Shown one piece after another: positions 8,673 through 18,131 of a stretch of 64,000 nucleotides of DNA. How positions within the stretch are numbered: position 1 is the first letter of the stretch; each line of letters begins with the position of its first letter. Position numbers and translations under genes: made by a program. Source of the DNA: Roseivivax halodurans JCM 10272 (GTDB lineage: Bacteria > Pseudomonadota > Alphaproteobacteria > Rhodobacterales > Rhodobacteraceae); the NCBI RefSeq assembly GCF_000521785.1, contig NZ_JALZ01000010.1, positions 62,001 to 126,000 on the forward strand. The letters are read 5' to 3'. The notes under the pieces were generated by a model, which was not told the DNA's origin, ran no database searches, and was given only the letters and a program-made list of their open reading frames with translations.

Positions 8673-10487
8673 TCACTCCACGGTCACGGACTTGGCGAGG
8701 TTTCTCGGCTGGTCCACGTCCGTGCCCTTCGCGATCGCCGCGTGATAGGCGAGCAGCTGCGCGGGAAGGGCGTAGAGGAGCGGCGTGAGGCGGGGGGAGA
8801 CCTCGGGCAGGATCACGGTCCGCCAGACGTCTTCGCCCGCGGCCTCGGCCCCGGTGGCATCGGTTATCAGCAGCACCTGCCCGCCGCGGGCCATGACCTC
8901 CTGCATGTTCGACACGGTCTTGTCGAAGAGGTGGTCGTTCGGCGCCATGACGACCACCGGCACCGCCTTGTCGATCAGCGCGATGGGGCCGTGCTTGAGC
9001 TCGCCCGACGCATAGGCTTCGGCGTGGATGTAGCTGATTTCCTTGAGCTTCAGTGCGCCCTCGTGGGCGAGGGGATACATAAGGCCCCGGCCGAGGAAGA
9101 GCACGTCGCGTGCCTCGGCCATGGCGCGGGCGGCCTCGGCCACGCTGGCATCGCGGTCGAGCGCCGCGTTGAAGACGCCCGGCAGGGCGCGGAGTTCCGC
9201 GAGGGCCGTCGCCAACTCTTCGGACGTCATCCGGCCGCGATCCGACGCTGCTTTCAGCGCCAGCAGGTAGAGGACGTTGAGCTGACAGGTGAAGGCCTTG
9301 GTCGAGGCGACGCCGATCTCGACCCCGGCATGGATCGGCAGGGCGATGTCCGATTCCCGCGCGATGGAGCTTTCGGCGACGTTCACCACCGACAGGATGC
9401 GGTCCGCCTTTCCCCGGCAGTAACGCAGGGCGGCGAGCGTATCAGCCGTCTCGCCCGACTGGCTGACGAAGAGCGCGGTCGAGCGGTCCGGAATCGGGGG
9501 CTCGCGGTAGCGGAACTCCGAGGCGACGTCTGTCTCGACCGGGAGGCCCGCGATGGTCTCGAACCAGTATTTCGCGGTCAGGCAGGCGAAATACGCGGTG
9601 CCGCAGGCGACCATCGTGACCCGATCGGTCTCGGAGAAATCCAGCCCCTCGGGCAGCACGATGTCGTCGCCGTCGAGATAGGCCGAGAGCGCGTCGGCAA
9701 GGACCGTCGGCTGTTCCCAGATCTCCTTGGCCATGAAGTGCTTGTAGCCGGACTTGTCGACGCGCGCGGCGTCGATCGAGACGGTCTTTGCGGGGCGATC
9801 GACCGAATGGCCGTCCGCGTCGCGGATCTCGATGCTGGTGCGGGTCAGGATCGCCCGGTCGCCTTCCTCGAGATACGTGATCGTGTCGGTAAGGGGGGCG
9901 AGCGCGATGGCGTCCGAGCCGACGTAGACCTCGCCGTCGCCGTGTCCGATGGCGAGTGGGCTGCCCTTGCGGGCGGCGACCATCAAGTTGTCCTCGCCGT
10001 CGAAGAGGAAGACCAGCGCAAAGGCGCCTTCGAGTCGCGAAAGCGTCTTCAGGGCGGCCTCGGCTGGCGCGAAGCCCTCGGCCAGGTAGTACTGGGTCAG
10101 TAGCGCCACGGTCTCGGTGTCGGTCTGGGTCTCGAACTCCGCGCCCATGCCGCGAAGCTCCTCGCGCAGGGCCTTGTAGTTCTCGATGATCCCGTTGTGG
10201 ACGACCGCGACGGGCCCGGCCTTGTGGGGGTGGGCGTTGACCTCGGTCGGTGCGCCGTGCGTCGCCCAGCGGGTGTGCCCGATCCCGGCCTTGCCCGCGA
10301 GCGGCTGGTGCACGAGGAGGTCAGAGAGGTTCGCGAGCTTGCCGACCGCGCGGCGGCGGTCGAGATGGCCCTCGTTCACCGTGGCGATCCCCGCGCTGTC
10401 GTAACCGCGATATTCCAGCCGGCGCAGCGCCTCGACCAGGGTCGGGGCCACTTCGTGGGTGCCGAGCACCCCAACAATTCCGCACAT
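8673..10487 (-). CDS. glmS: Glutamine--fructose-6-phosphate aminotransferase (isomerising)
   Basis: A 604-residue enzyme that makes glucosamine-6-phosphate from fructose-6-phosphate and glutamine, the entry to UDP-GlcNAc, peptidoglycan and LPS. The chain starts MCGIVGVLG, so Cys2 becomes the N-terminal nucleophile of the glutaminase domain (1-240). Two SIS sugar-isomerase domains follow, with SQSGETADTLAALR and CGTAYFA. The C-terminus LAKSVTVE matches the family. It begins 2 bases after the glmU stop, so glmU-glmS is one operon. I see no glmS ribozyme, as expected outside Firmicutes. Confidence 0.98.
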   Translation of the reverse strand: MCGIVGVLGTHEVAPTLVEALRRLEYRGYDSAGIATVNEGHLDRRRAVGKLANLSDLLVHQPLAGKAGIGHTRWATHGAPTEVNAHPHKAGPVAVVHNGIIENYKALREELRGMGAEFETQTDTETVALLTQYYLAEGFAPAEAALKTLSRLEGAFALVFLFDGEDNLMVAARKGSPLAIGHGDGEVYVGSDAIALAPLTDTITYLEEGDRAILTRTSIEIRDADGHSVDRPAKTVSIDAARVDKSGYKHFMAKEIWEQPTVLADALSAYLDGDDIVLPEGLDFSETDRVTMVACGTAYFACLTAKYWFETIAGLPVETDVASEFRYREPPIPDRSTALFVSQSGETADTLAALRYCRGKADRILSVVNVAESSIARESDIALPIHAGVEIGVASTKAFTCQLNVLYLLALKAASDRGRMTSEELATALAELRALPGVFNAALDRDASVAEAARAMAEARDVLFLGRGLMYPLAHEGALKLKEISYIHAEAYASGELKHGPIALIDKAVPVVVMAPNDHLFDKTVSNMQEVMARGGQVLLITDATGAEAAGEDVWRTVILPEVSPRLTPLLYALPAQLLAYHAAIAKGTDVDQPRNLAKSVTVE

Positions 10488-10489
10488 GA

Positions 10490-11842
10490 TCAGTCGCCTT
10501 TGGTCTGGTTGGCCTTGCGGGCCTTGAGCATCTCGAAGAGCTTCGCGCCGCGGCCCTCCTTGGTGATCTGGGCCGCCCTGCCCAAGGCAAGCGCACCGTC
10601 GGGCACGTCCTCGGTGATGACGGACCCGCTTCCCGTGAGCGCGCCCGCGCCGATCTTCACCGGGGCGACCAGCATCGTGTTCGACCCGATGAAGGCGCCG
10701 TCACCGATTTCCGTCCGGTGCTTGAAGACGCCGTCGTAATTGCAGGTGATGGTGCCTGCGCCGATATTGACCCCTTCGCCGATCTCGGCATCGCCGATAT
10801 AGCTCAGGTGGTTGGCCTTCACGCCCGCCGAGAGGTGCGCGTTCTTGACCTCGACGAAGTTGCCGACGTGGACATCCTCCGACAGCTCCGCCCCGGGCCG
10901 GAGGCGCGCATAGGGTCCGACCACGCCGCCGGTGCTGACGTGGCAGCCCTCGAGATGGCTGAAGGCGCGGATGCGGGCGCCGCTCTCGACGGTGACGCCG
11001 GGGCCGAAGACGACATGCGGCTCGATCTCGGTGTCGCGGCCGAGGACCGTGTCGAAGCTCAGGAACACCGTCTCGGGCGCCTGCAGCGTCACGCCGTCCG
11101 CCATCAGCTGCGCGCGGGCGCGGATCTGGAACGCGGCCTCGGCGCGGGCGAGCTCGGGGCGCGAGTTGATGCCCTGCGTTTCGGCCTCGTCGCAGGCCAC
11201 GGCCGTGGCCGAAAGCCCCTGGCTTGCCCCGAGCGCCACGACGTCTGGCAGGTAGTACTCGCCGCTCGCGTTTTCGTTGCCGACCTCTCCGATCAGTCGG
11301 AAGAGCGTCCGCGCGTCTGCCGCCAGAACGCCGGAATTGCAGAGAGTTATGGCGCGTTCTTCCTCGGTCGCGTCCTTGTATTCGACGATGCGGGCAAGAC
11401 TGTCGCCCTCCATCACGAGCCGTCCGTAACGCGCGGGATCCGCCGCCTCGAACCCGAGCACGACGATGTCGTGCCGCGCGCGGGCGCGGGCCATCTCCTC
11501 GAGCGTGTCGTGGCTGATGAAGGGCGTGTCGCCGTAGAGCACGATGACGTCGCCGTCGAAGTCCTCGAGCACATCCCTTGCCTGCGCGACCGCATGAGCC
11601 GTGCCGAGCTGCTCGGACTGGATCACGACCTCGGCGTCGGGGTCGTAGTCCTGCGCGGCCTTGGTGACCGCGTCGGCGCCGTGGCCGGCGACCACCACGA
11701 CGCGCTCGGGCGAGAGGGAGGCCCCCGTCGCCAGCGCGTGCAGCAGCATCGGCGCGCCGCCGATCTTGTGGAGGACCTTGGGCCGGTCCGACTCCATGCG
11801 GGTGCCTTTGCCGGCGGCCAGAACGACCAGGGCGATGCTCAT
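10490..11842 (-). CDS. glmU: Bifunctional UDP-N-acetylglucosamine pyrophosphorylase / glucosamine-1-phosphate N-acetyltransferase
   Basis: A 450-residue two-domain enzyme completing UDP-GlcNAc synthesis. The N-terminal uridylyltransferase has LAAGKGTRMESDRPKVLHK. The C-terminal left-handed beta-helix (from about residue 230) has hexapeptide repeats and the acetyltransferase signature VGNFVEVKNA with NHLSYIGDAEIG. Length is typical. It precedes glmS with 2 bases between, so the last two UDP-GlcNAc steps and the committed step are co-transcribed. The HAD phosphatase gene starts divergently 125 bases away. Confidence 0.98.
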   Translation of the reverse strand: MSIALVVLAAGKGTRMESDRPKVLHKIGGAPMLLHALATGASLSPERVVVVAGHGADAVTKAAQDYDPDAEVVIQSEQLGTAHAVAQARDVLEDFDGDVIVLYGDTPFISHDTLEEMARARARHDIVVLGFEAADPARYGRLVMEGDSLARIVEYKDATEEERAITLCNSGVLAADARTLFRLIGEVGNENASGEYYLPDVVALGASQGLSATAVACDEAETQGINSRPELARAEAAFQIRARAQLMADGVTLQAPETVFLSFDTVLGRDTEIEPHVVFGPGVTVESGARIRAFSHLEGCHVSTGGVVGPYARLRPGAELSEDVHVGNFVEVKNAHLSAGVKANHLSYIGDAEIGEGVNIGAGTITCNYDGVFKHRTEIGDGAFIGSNTMLVAPVKIGAGALTGSGSVITEDVPDGALALGRAAQITKEGRGAKLFEMLKARKANQTKGD

Positions 11843-11967
11843 GCGATATCTCTTTGTGTTTCCTGCGCCGCCGTTTTAACCACGTGGCATCTCAGGACAA
11901 GCGGGCGCGCCATCACTTAGGGTTTCCGACGCTGTCATGTTGCATGAAACGGGCGGGGGAGGCGGCG

Positions 11968-12630
11968 ATGCGCTGCGTGATCTTCGATCTCGACGGCACG
12001 CTGGCCGATACCAGCGGTGACCTGATCGCGGCGGCCAACCATTGTCTGGCCGAGATGGGAAGCGACGTGCGGCTCGATCCCGACGAGGATGCCGCGACCG
12101 CCTTCCGCGGCGGGCGCGCGATGCTGCGCCTCGGGCTCGAGCGCATGGGCGAGCCGGACGAGGACGCGGTCGATCGCTGGTATCCCGAGCTTCTCGAGGC
12201 CTACGGCGCGGCGATCGACGTGCACACGACGCTCTATCCCGGCGCGGTGGCGGCGGTCGAGACGCTGCGCAGCGCCGGCACCCAGGTCGCGATCTGCACG
12301 AACAAGCCCGAGGGGCTGGCCGAGACGCTGACCGCGCGGCTTGGGATCCGGGACCTCTTCGGGGCCCTCATCGGAGCCGACACCCTGCCGGAGCGCAAAC
12401 CCGACCCCGCGCCCTACCGTATCGCGGTGGAGCGCGTCGGCGGCGCCATGGACCGGTCGCTCATCGTCGGGGATACCGAGACCGACCGCGCGACGGCCCG
12501 CGCCGTCTCGCGTCCCTGCATCCTCGTCGGCTTCGGCCCTGAAGGCCGCGACGTCTCTCGCCACGAGCCCGAGGCGATCATCGGCCATTACGACGAGCTT
12601 GGCGCGACGGTCGACCGCCTGATCACCTGA
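11968..12630 (+). CDS. HAD-superfamily hydrolase, phosphoglycolate phosphatase-like
   Basis: A 220-residue HAD phosphatase. FDLDGTLADTSG (from residue 6) holds the nucleophile Asp and acid/base Asp, CTNKPEG supplies the motif II Thr and KPD gives the motif III Lys. GDTETDR is motif IV. An alpha-helical cap lies between, as in Gph. The substrate could be phosphoglycolate or another small phosphate. I chose the ATG at MRCVIFD; an ATG at 11944 is also in frame. Its stop overlaps the aminotransferase start (TGATG), so the pair is translationally coupled. Confidence 0.85.
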   Translation: MRCVIFDLDGTLADTSGDLIAAANHCLAEMGSDVRLDPDEDAATAFRGGRAMLRLGLERMGEPDEDAVDRWYPELLEAYGAAIDVHTTLYPGAVAAVETLRSAGTQVAICTNKPEGLAETLTARLGIRDLFGALIGADTLPERKPDPAPYRIAVERVGGAMDRSLIVGDTETDRATARAVSRPCILVGFGPEGRDVSRHEPEAIIGHYDELGATVDRLIT

Positions 12631-13823
12631 TGACCGAGCGCTTCGAGGGCAGCTTCACCCAGCAGGAGCCGATCCCCGAGGACGGCATCGAGGCCGCGGT
12701 CGCGGTGATGCGCCACGGGCGCCTGCACCGCTACAACCTTTCCGAGGGCGAGCTGGGCGAAACCGCGCTGCTGGAGCAGGATTTCGCGGCGATGACCGGC
12801 GCGCGCTACTGTCTTGCCGTCGCCTCGGGGGGCTACGCGCTCGCCTGCGCTCTGCGCGCCGTGGGCGTCGCTCCGGACGACAGGGTCCTGACCAACGCCT
12901 TCACCCTAGCGCCTGTGCCGGGCGCGATCGCCTCGCTCGGGGCGGAGCCGGTCTTCGTCGGCGTGACCGAGGATCTGGTGATAGACCTCGATGATCTCGC
13001 GGAGAAGGCCGCCGCGGCGGACGTGCTGATGCTCAGCCACATGCGCGGGCATATCTGCGACATGGACCGGCTCATGGCGATCTGCCGCGAGGCGGGTGTG
13101 ACGGTGATCGAGGATTGCGCCCACACCATGGGCGCCCGCTGGCGCGGCGTTCCCTCGGGGCGGCACGGGCTGGTGGGGTGCTATTCGACACAGACCTACA
13201 AGCACGCCAATTCGGGCGAGGGCGGGCTTCTGGTCACCGACGACGAGGAGATCGCCGCCCGGTCGATCCTGCTCTCGGGCTCCTACATGCTCTACGAGCG
13301 CCACGCGGCTGCACCGCCTGCCGCGGCCTTCGATCGGCTGCGCTGGCACGTCCCGAACGTGTCGGGGCGGATGGACAACCTTCGTGCGGCGATCCTGCGC
13401 CCGCAGCTGTCGAGGCTTTCGGACCGGTCCGAACGCTGGGCCGAGCTTTACCGTGCCATGGAGGCGGGCCTCTGGGGTGTGCCGGGCCTCACCCTCGTCC
13501 AGCGCCCCGAGGCGGAGGATTTCGTCGGCTCGTCCTTCCAGTTCCTGCTGCTCGATTGGCCCGAGCCGACCGTCGCGGAGGTGGTCGCGCGCTGCGCCGC
13601 GCGCGGCGTCGAGCTGAAATGGTTCGGCCCCGAGGAGCCGGCGGGCTTCACCTCGCGCTACGGCGCATGGCGCTACGCGCCGAGCGTTCCGATGCCGCGG
13701 ACCGACCGCGTGCTCGCAGGACTGCTCGACATGCGCCTGCCGCTCACCTTCGACGTCGAGGATTGCAGGCTCATCTCCCGCATCATCGCCGAAGAGGTCA
13801 GGGGCGTCCGCCCAGCGGTATGA
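12630..13823 (+). CDS. DegT/DnrJ/EryC1/StrS-family PLP-dependent aminotransferase
   Basis: A 397-residue fold-type I aminotransferase of the sugar-aminotransferase family. Lys191 in STQTYKHANSGEGG is the expected PLP lysine, and EDCAHTMGARW is the cofactor-binding block. Members usually aminate nucleotide-linked keto-sugars. No sugar-nucleotide pathway genes accompany it except divergent glmU-glmS. Its start overlaps the stop of the HAD phosphatase, which suggests a joint pathway (for example phosphatase plus transaminase on a small phosphorylated compound). That is inference. Confidence 0.85.
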   Translation: MTERFEGSFTQQEPIPEDGIEAAVAVMRHGRLHRYNLSEGELGETALLEQDFAAMTGARYCLAVASGGYALACALRAVGVAPDDRVLTNAFTLAPVPGAIASLGAEPVFVGVTEDLVIDLDDLAEKAAAADVLMLSHMRGHICDMDRLMAICREAGVTVIEDCAHTMGARWRGVPSGRHGLVGCYSTQTYKHANSGEGGLLVTDDEEIAARSILLSGSYMLYERHAAAPPAAAFDRLRWHVPNVSGRMDNLRAAILRPQLSRLSDRSERWAELYRAMEAGLWGVPGLTLVQRPEAEDFVGSSFQFLLLDWPEPTVAEVVARCAARGVELKWFGPEEPAGFTSRYGAWRYAPSVPMPRTDRVLAGLLDMRLPLTFDVEDCRLISRIIAEEVRGVRPAV

Positions 13824-13854
13824 AAAAAGGCGCGGCCCCGCGGGACCGCGCCTT
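13823..13854 (-). terminator. Intrinsic terminator of the flavin-binding stress protein gene
   Basis: Read on the minus strand: a stem of about 10 bp with one mismatch (AAGGCGCGG.. against ..CCGCGCCTT) followed by six T's (A's at 13823-13828 on the plus strand). It lies 22 bases beyond the minus-strand stop. It also abuts the stop of the converging DegT gene. Confidence 0.8.
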
Positions 13855-13876
13855 CGATACGTCGATCAAGCCTCGA

Positions 13877-14344
13877 TCAGAACGCGACGCGTCCGTGTTC
13901 GCCGCCCTCGGCGGTCTGCTTGGTGAAGTTGGCCTTCGCCACTTCCCACAGGAATGCGACGGAATTCTCGGTCGCCCAGACCTCGGCCGAATGGGGGGTG
14001 AACTTCACCAGCTCCACGGCCTCGTCGTCCTTGCCGTCCTCGAACCACGCGCCGGCGAAGGCGTTCCAGATCTCGTCGAGCTTCTCGTCCGAGCCGTGAT
14101 CGAGCTTGCCCTCGATGACCGCGTAGAGGCCCGCCTTGGTGTCGGCGACGTCGAAGCGCGCCTCGCCGCCCGATTGCGATGCGCGGTCGGCGGCCGAGCC
14201 CTTCGCGGTGATGAACCAGATCGCCTTGTTCTCGCGGTCGACCTGCGGTGCCATCGGGATCGGGCGCTCGCTGTCGGCCGAGAGAAGCCCCGCGGTGACC
14301 TTGTCCATGCGGTTCCAGAAGGTCTCTTTCAGATCGCTTGCCAT
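13877..14344 (-). CDS. Pyridoxamine 5'-phosphate oxidase-like flavin-binding protein (general stress protein 26 type)
   Basis: A 155-residue split-barrel protein of the GSP26 family: METWNRM-like start ([18 protein letters not shown]), [21 protein letters not shown], then [17 protein letters not shown] and a C-terminal [15 protein letters not shown] with [11 protein letters not shown]. These proteins bind FMN or FAD and are linked to stress responses. The substrate is unknown. It is a single gene with its own intrinsic terminator. The acyl-CoA dehydrogenase operon starts divergently 139 bases away. Confidence 0.85.
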   Translation of the reverse strand: MASDLKETFWNRMDKVTAGLLSADSERPIPMAPQVDRENKAIWFITAKGSAADRASQSGGEARFDVADTKAGLYAVIEGKLDHGSDEKLDEIWNAFAGAWFEDGKDDEAVELVKFTPHSAEVWATENSVAFLWEVAKANFTKQTAEGGEHGRVAF

Positions 14345-14483
14345 GACTGGCTATCCTTTTCTGTCCGATTTGCTGTCGGTGTCTGACCGGCGAACGCCGC
14401 CCTCTTACGCGTGGTTCCGGTTGCAGCGGGTGACGCCGGGGGATAGCCCTAAAAGCGGGAGAGCATTGCTAGGGGAGGAGCAC

Positions 14484-15647
14484 GTGTTCGACGCCACCAT
14501 GACATTCGACCTCGGCGAGGACGTCGGTGCCCTGCGCGAGATGGTGCATCGCTGGTCGCAGGACCGGCTGAAGCCCATGGCCGCCGAGATCGACGCCTCG
14601 AACGCCTTTCCGAACGAGCTCTGGCGCGAGATGGGAGAGCTTGGCCTTCTCGGCATCACGGTCGGCGAGGAATACGGCGGCTCCGGCATGGGATATCTCG
14701 CCCATGTCGTCGCGGTCGAGGAGGTGGCGCGCGCCTCGGCTAGCGTGTCGCTCTCCTACGGGGCGCATTCCAACCTCTGCGTGAACCAGATCAAGCTCAA
14801 CGGCTCGGACGAGCAGCGCAAGAAGTACCTCCCCGGCCTCGTCTCGGGAGAGAACGTCGGCGCGCTCGCGATGTCCGAGGCGGGCGCCGGCTCCGACGTC
14901 GTGTCGATGTCCCTCGCGGCCGAAAAGCGCAACGATCACTTCCGCCTGACCGGAACCAAGTACTGGATCACAAACGGCCCCGACGCCGACACGCTGGTGG
15001 TCTACGCCAAGACCGACAAGGAGGCGGGCTCGAAGGGGATCACCGCCTTCCTCATCGAGAAGACGATGACCGGTTTTTCGACCTCGCCGCATTTCGACAA
15101 GCTCGGCATGCGCGGCTCGAACACGGCCGAGTTGATCTTCGAGGATGTCGAGGTCCCGTTCGAGAACATCCTCGGCGAGGAGGGGCGTGGCGTGAAGGTC
15201 CTGATGTCCGGCCTCGATTACGAGAGAGTCGTGCTCGCCGGCATCGGTCTCGGCATCATGGCCGCCTGCATGGACGAGGTCATGCCCTACCTTGCCGAAC
15301 GAAAGCAGTTCGGAAAGCCGATCGGGTCCTTCCAGCTCATGCAGGGCAAGATCGCGGACATGTACACCGCGATGAACTCTGCGCGCGCCTATGTCTACGA
15401 GGTCGCCAAGGCCTGCGATGCGGGCCGCGTGACCCGGCAGGACGCCGCCGCCTGCTGCCTCTACGCCTCCGAGCAGGCGATGGTGCAGGCGCATCAGGCG
15501 GTGCAGGCGATGGGCGGTGCCGGGTTCATGAACGACGCCCCCGTCGCGCGGCTCTTCCGCGACGCCAAGCTGATGGAGATCGGCGCGGGCACGTCCGAGA
15601 TCCGGCGCATGCTCGTCGGGCGCGAGCTGATGGCGGCGATGAGCTGA
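14484..15647 (+). CDS. ivd: Isovaleryl-CoA dehydrogenase (acyl-CoA dehydrogenase family)
   Basis: A 387-residue flavoenzyme oxidising isovaleryl-CoA to 3-methylcrotonyl-CoA in leucine breakdown and passing electrons to ETF. The family signatures are [13 protein letters not shown] and the YWITNG substrate-cleft block. Glu247 in [11 protein letters not shown] is at the position of the IVD-type catalytic glutamate. [21 protein letters not shown] and [16 protein letters not shown] close the chain. I chose the GTG start ([14 protein letters not shown]) because GGGGAGG lies 5 bases before it. The alternative ATG at 14499 is 15 bases later. It leads the liu-type operon. Confidence 0.92.
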   Translation: MFDATMTFDLGEDVGALREMVHRWSQDRLKPMAAEIDASNAFPNELWREMGELGLLGITVGEEYGGSGMGYLAHVVAVEEVARASASVSLSYGAHSNLCVNQIKLNGSDEQRKKYLPGLVSGENVGALAMSEAGAGSDVVSMSLAAEKRNDHFRLTGTKYWITNGPDADTLVVYAKTDKEAGSKGITAFLIEKTMTGFSTSPHFDKLGMRGSNTAELIFEDVEVPFENILGEEGRGVKVLMSGLDYERVVLAGIGLGIMAACMDEVMPYLAERKQFGKPIGSFQLMQGKIADMYTAMNSARAYVYEVAKACDAGRVTRQDAAACCLYASEQAMVQAHQAVQAMGGAGFMNDAPVARLFRDAKLMEIGAGTSEIRRMLVGRELMAAMS

Positions 15648-15735
15648 AAGATGGCTGCGCGCTTCGGATTGGTGCAGCACTCTGGTAGGGTTCCGGCATT
15701 GCCTGCCCCGAAATCCTTTCCGGAGACCTTTTCCT

Positions 15736-16203
15736 ATGCGCCTTGCCCTCGGCCTTGCCGCTCTCCTGTGCCTGACCGTCCTGCCCATGCCGAGTGTGGC
15801 GCAGGAGGCCCGGGGCGTCGCCGCGATCGAGGATTGCGTGGAGAACCGCTCCCGCGGCGGGACGCAGGAGAGCGTGATCGGCGGCTGCGTCGGGATCGTG
15901 GACGGCTCCTGCCGGGGCGGCACGACGCTCGAGATCTCCGACTGCATCATGGCCGAATACCGCGCGTGGGATTCGCTCCTCAACCGGTGGTGGGAGCCGA
16001 TGAAATCCGCCGCGCAGGCGAACGGCAGCTGGGACGGTCTCCTGAATGCGCAGCGCGCCTGGATCGCGGAGAAGGAAGTCGCGTGCCAGCGCGCCTACGA
16101 CAGCGCGGGCGGGGGCTCCATCCGCGTGATCTACGGCGCCGAGTGCCAGCGCGACATGACGGCCGCAAAGGCGGTGGAATTCTTCTACGCGCTTTACCGG
16201 TGA
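15736..16203 (+). CDS. Exported DUF1311/LprI-like cysteine-containing protein
   Basis: A 155-residue protein with a signal peptide (MRLALGLAALLCLTVLPMPSVAQ, cleavage near residue 22). The mature part has six cysteines. YRAWDSLLNRWWEPMK and LLNAQRAWIAEKEVACQRAYDS match the LprI/DUF1311 pattern of small periplasmic lysozyme-inhibitor-like domains. It sits inside the leucine-catabolism operon without an obvious metabolic role. Disulfides and periplasmic location are inferred. Confidence 0.75.
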   Translation: MRLALGLAALLCLTVLPMPSVAQEARGVAAIEDCVENRSRGGTQESVIGGCVGIVDGSCRGGTTLEISDCIMAEYRAWDSLLNRWWEPMKSAAQANGSWDGLLNAQRAWIAEKEVACQRAYDSAGGGSIRVIYGAECQRDMTAAKAVEFFYALYR

Positions 16204-16210
16204 TCGGTGC

Positions 16211-16234
16211 CGCCTCCGGACCGGTCCGGAGGCG
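16211..16234. other. Perfect 24-bp palindrome between two small genes
   Basis: A 24-bp perfect palindrome centred on GGACCGGTCC, lying 8 bases after the DUF1311-like stop and 7 bases before the next start. As RNA it could fold into a hairpin. As DNA it is a symmetric protein-binding candidate. There is no T run, so it is not a standard terminator. Confidence 0.6.
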
Positions 16235-16240
16235 CGTCTG

Positions 16241-16567
16241 ATGCGGCGCACGGTGTTCTTCCTGCCTGTCGCGGGGCTCGTGGCGATCGCCGCGATCCTC
16301 GGCTGGCGGCAGGGCTGGATCCACGCCAACGTGACCGAGACGCAGGCCATCGCCGCTTTCGCGGAGCGCTATCTCGCCGACCGCGCGGGGGACGGCACCG
16401 GGGCCACGGCCCGTGCCGCCGAATGCCGCGGCGTTCCGGGCGCGGGGCAGGGCGCATGGCTCGTCGTCGTCTGCGGACCCGAGCCCCACGATGCCGCACG
16501 TCATTACACCTATTACGTCGACCGCGCCGGCAAGCTCATCCGAAGGGTGGGACCGGACGATGCCTGA
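16241..16567 (+). CDS. Small membrane-anchored protein of unknown function
   Basis: A 108-residue protein: basic start MRRTVFFLPVAG, a signal anchor to about residue 22, then a soluble part with two cysteines (AAECRGVPG and VVVCGPEPH) and [20 protein letters not shown] at the end. I do not recognise the family. Its last 8 bases overlap the following acyl-CoA synthetase. Its cysteine pair and predicted periplasmic side match those of the DUF1311-like neighbour. Confidence 0.7.
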   Translation: MRRTVFFLPVAGLVAIAAILGWRQGWIHANVTETQAIAAFAERYLADRAGDGTGATARAAECRGVPGAGQGAWLVVVCGPEPHDAARHYTYYVDRAGKLIRRVGPDDA

Positions 16568-18131
16568 GGCTCGCATGCTGCGAAAACGCCCCTATCCAGA
16601 GCTCTACGCCCGTTTCCGCTGGGATCTGCCCGACCAGCTCAACATGGCCGAGCAGGTCTGCGACGGCTGGGCCGCGACCGAGCCCGACCGGCTCGCCATT
16701 CTCGACCTCACCGGCGGCGCGCGCCGCGGCTGGACCTATGGCGAGCTCTGGAAGCTCTCGCGCCGGGTCGAGGCGGCGCTGATCGAGAAGGGCATCGAGC
16801 GCGGCGACCGCGTCGGCGTGCTGCTGTCGCAATCGCCGCTCACGGCGGCGGCGCATATCGCGGCCTGGCGGCTCGGCGCGATCTCGGTGCCGCTCTTCAA
16901 ACTCTTCCGCCGCGAGGCGCTGGAGAGCCGAATCGACGATTCGGGCCTCGGAGTGGTGGTGTCCGATGACGAGGGCCGCGAGGCGCTGCGGGGCATGGGC
17001 CTCGCCGTCCTGACCGAACGCGACCTGAAGCAGGGCGCGCCGTCCTCCGCGGGGGTCGAGACCGGACCGGACGATGCGGCTGTGCTCATCTACACCTCCG
17101 GCACGACCGGCACGCCGAAGGGCGCGCTGCATGGCCACCGCGTGCTGACCGGCCACCTGCCGGGCGTCGAGCTGAGCCACGATTTCCTCGGGGCCCGCGG
17201 CGACGTACTCTGGACGCCGGCCGACTGGGCCTGGATCGGCGGCCTCTTCGACGTGCTGATGCCCGGGCTCGCGCTCGGCGTTCCGGTGGTCGCCGCGCGC
17301 CTGCCGAAGTTCACGCCCGAGGACTGTGCTCGCATCTGCGCGGAAGGCGCGGTGCGCAACGTCTTCTTCCCGCCGACGGTGCTGCGGATGCTGAAGGCGT
17401 CGGACGCGCGGATCGACGGGCTGCGCTCGGTTGCGAGCGGAGGCGAGCCGCTCGGCGCCGAGATGCTGGCCTGGGGCCGCGAGAACCTCGGCGTCACGAT
17501 CAACGAATTCTACGGCCAGACCGAGTGCAACATGGTCGCCTCCTCCTGCGCCGCGCTTTTCGAGCCCGTGCCGGGGGCCATCGGCCGGGCCGCGCCGGGC
17601 CACCGCGTCGCCGTGCTCGACGAGGCGGGCGAGCCGACGGACGGCGAGGGCGACGTCGCGATCAAGCGCGGCTCGGCCTCGATGATGCTCGAATACTGGC
17701 GCAAGCCACGCGAGACGGCGGCGAAATTCAGAGGCCGCTGGATGCTGACCGGCGACCGCGGCGTGCTCGACGGCGACGTGTTGCGCTTCGTCGGGCGCGA
17801 GGACGACGTGATCACCTCGTCGGGCTACCGCATCGGCCCCTCCGAGATCGAGGATTGCCTCATGACCCACGACGCGGTCGCCAACGTGGGCGTCGTCGGC
17901 AAGCCCGACCCGATGCGCACCGAGATCGTGAAGGCCTACGTGGTGCTGCGGGACGGTCTGGACCGGTCCGACGAGCTGGCCGAGGACCTCAAGGCGTGGG
18001 TCAAGGAGCGGCTCGCGAGCTATTCCTATCCGCGCGAGATCGCCTTTCTGGACAAGCTGCCGATGACGGTGACGGGAAAGGTGATCCGCAAGGAGCTGAA
18101 GGCGCGGGCGACAAGGGAGAGCGAGACGTGA
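16560..18131 (+). CDS. AMP-binding acyl-CoA synthetase
   Basis: A 523-residue ANL-superfamily ligase that activates a carboxylic acid via an acyl-AMP. The A3 loop [11 protein letters not shown] starts at residue 178, [11 protein letters not shown] is the A5 block, [22 protein letters not shown] covers A7-A8, and Lys507 in [11 protein letters not shown] is the A10 catalytic lysine. Within this operon it plausibly activates isovalerate or a related branched or short acid, or acetoacetate. The substrate cannot be read from sequence. The start at 16560 overlaps the preceding stop; ATG 16575 is an alternative. The stop overlaps the next GTG (GTGA). Confidence 0.9.
   Translation: MPEARMLRKRPYPELYARFRWDLPDQLNMAEQVCDGWAATEPDRLAILDLTGGARRGWTYGELWKLSRRVEAALIEKGIERGDRVGVLLSQSPLTAAAHIAAWRLGAISVPLFKLFRREALESRIDDSGLGVVVSDDEGREALRGMGLAVLTERDLKQGAPSSAGVETGPDDAAVLIYTSGTTGTPKGALHGHRVLTGHLPGVELSHDFLGARGDVLWTPADWAWIGGLFDVLMPGLALGVPVVAARLPKFTPEDCARICAEGAVRNVFFPPTVLRMLKASDARIDGLRSVASGGEPLGAEMLAWGRENLGVTINEFYGQTECNMVASSCAALFEPVPGAIGRAAPGHRVAVLDEAGEPTDGEGDVAIKRGSASMMLEYWRKPRETAAKFRGRWMLTGDRGVLDGDVLRFVGREDDVITSSGYRIGPSEIEDCLMTHDAVANVGVVGKPDPMRTEIVKAYVVLRDGLDRSDELAEDLKAWVKERLASYSYPREIAFLDKLPMTVTGKVIRKELKARATRESET

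Noticed and set aside
10488-10489. glmS ribozyme or riboswitch ahead of glmS
   Set aside because: Only 2 bases separate glmU and glmS; there is no room and the ribozyme is a Firmicutes feature.
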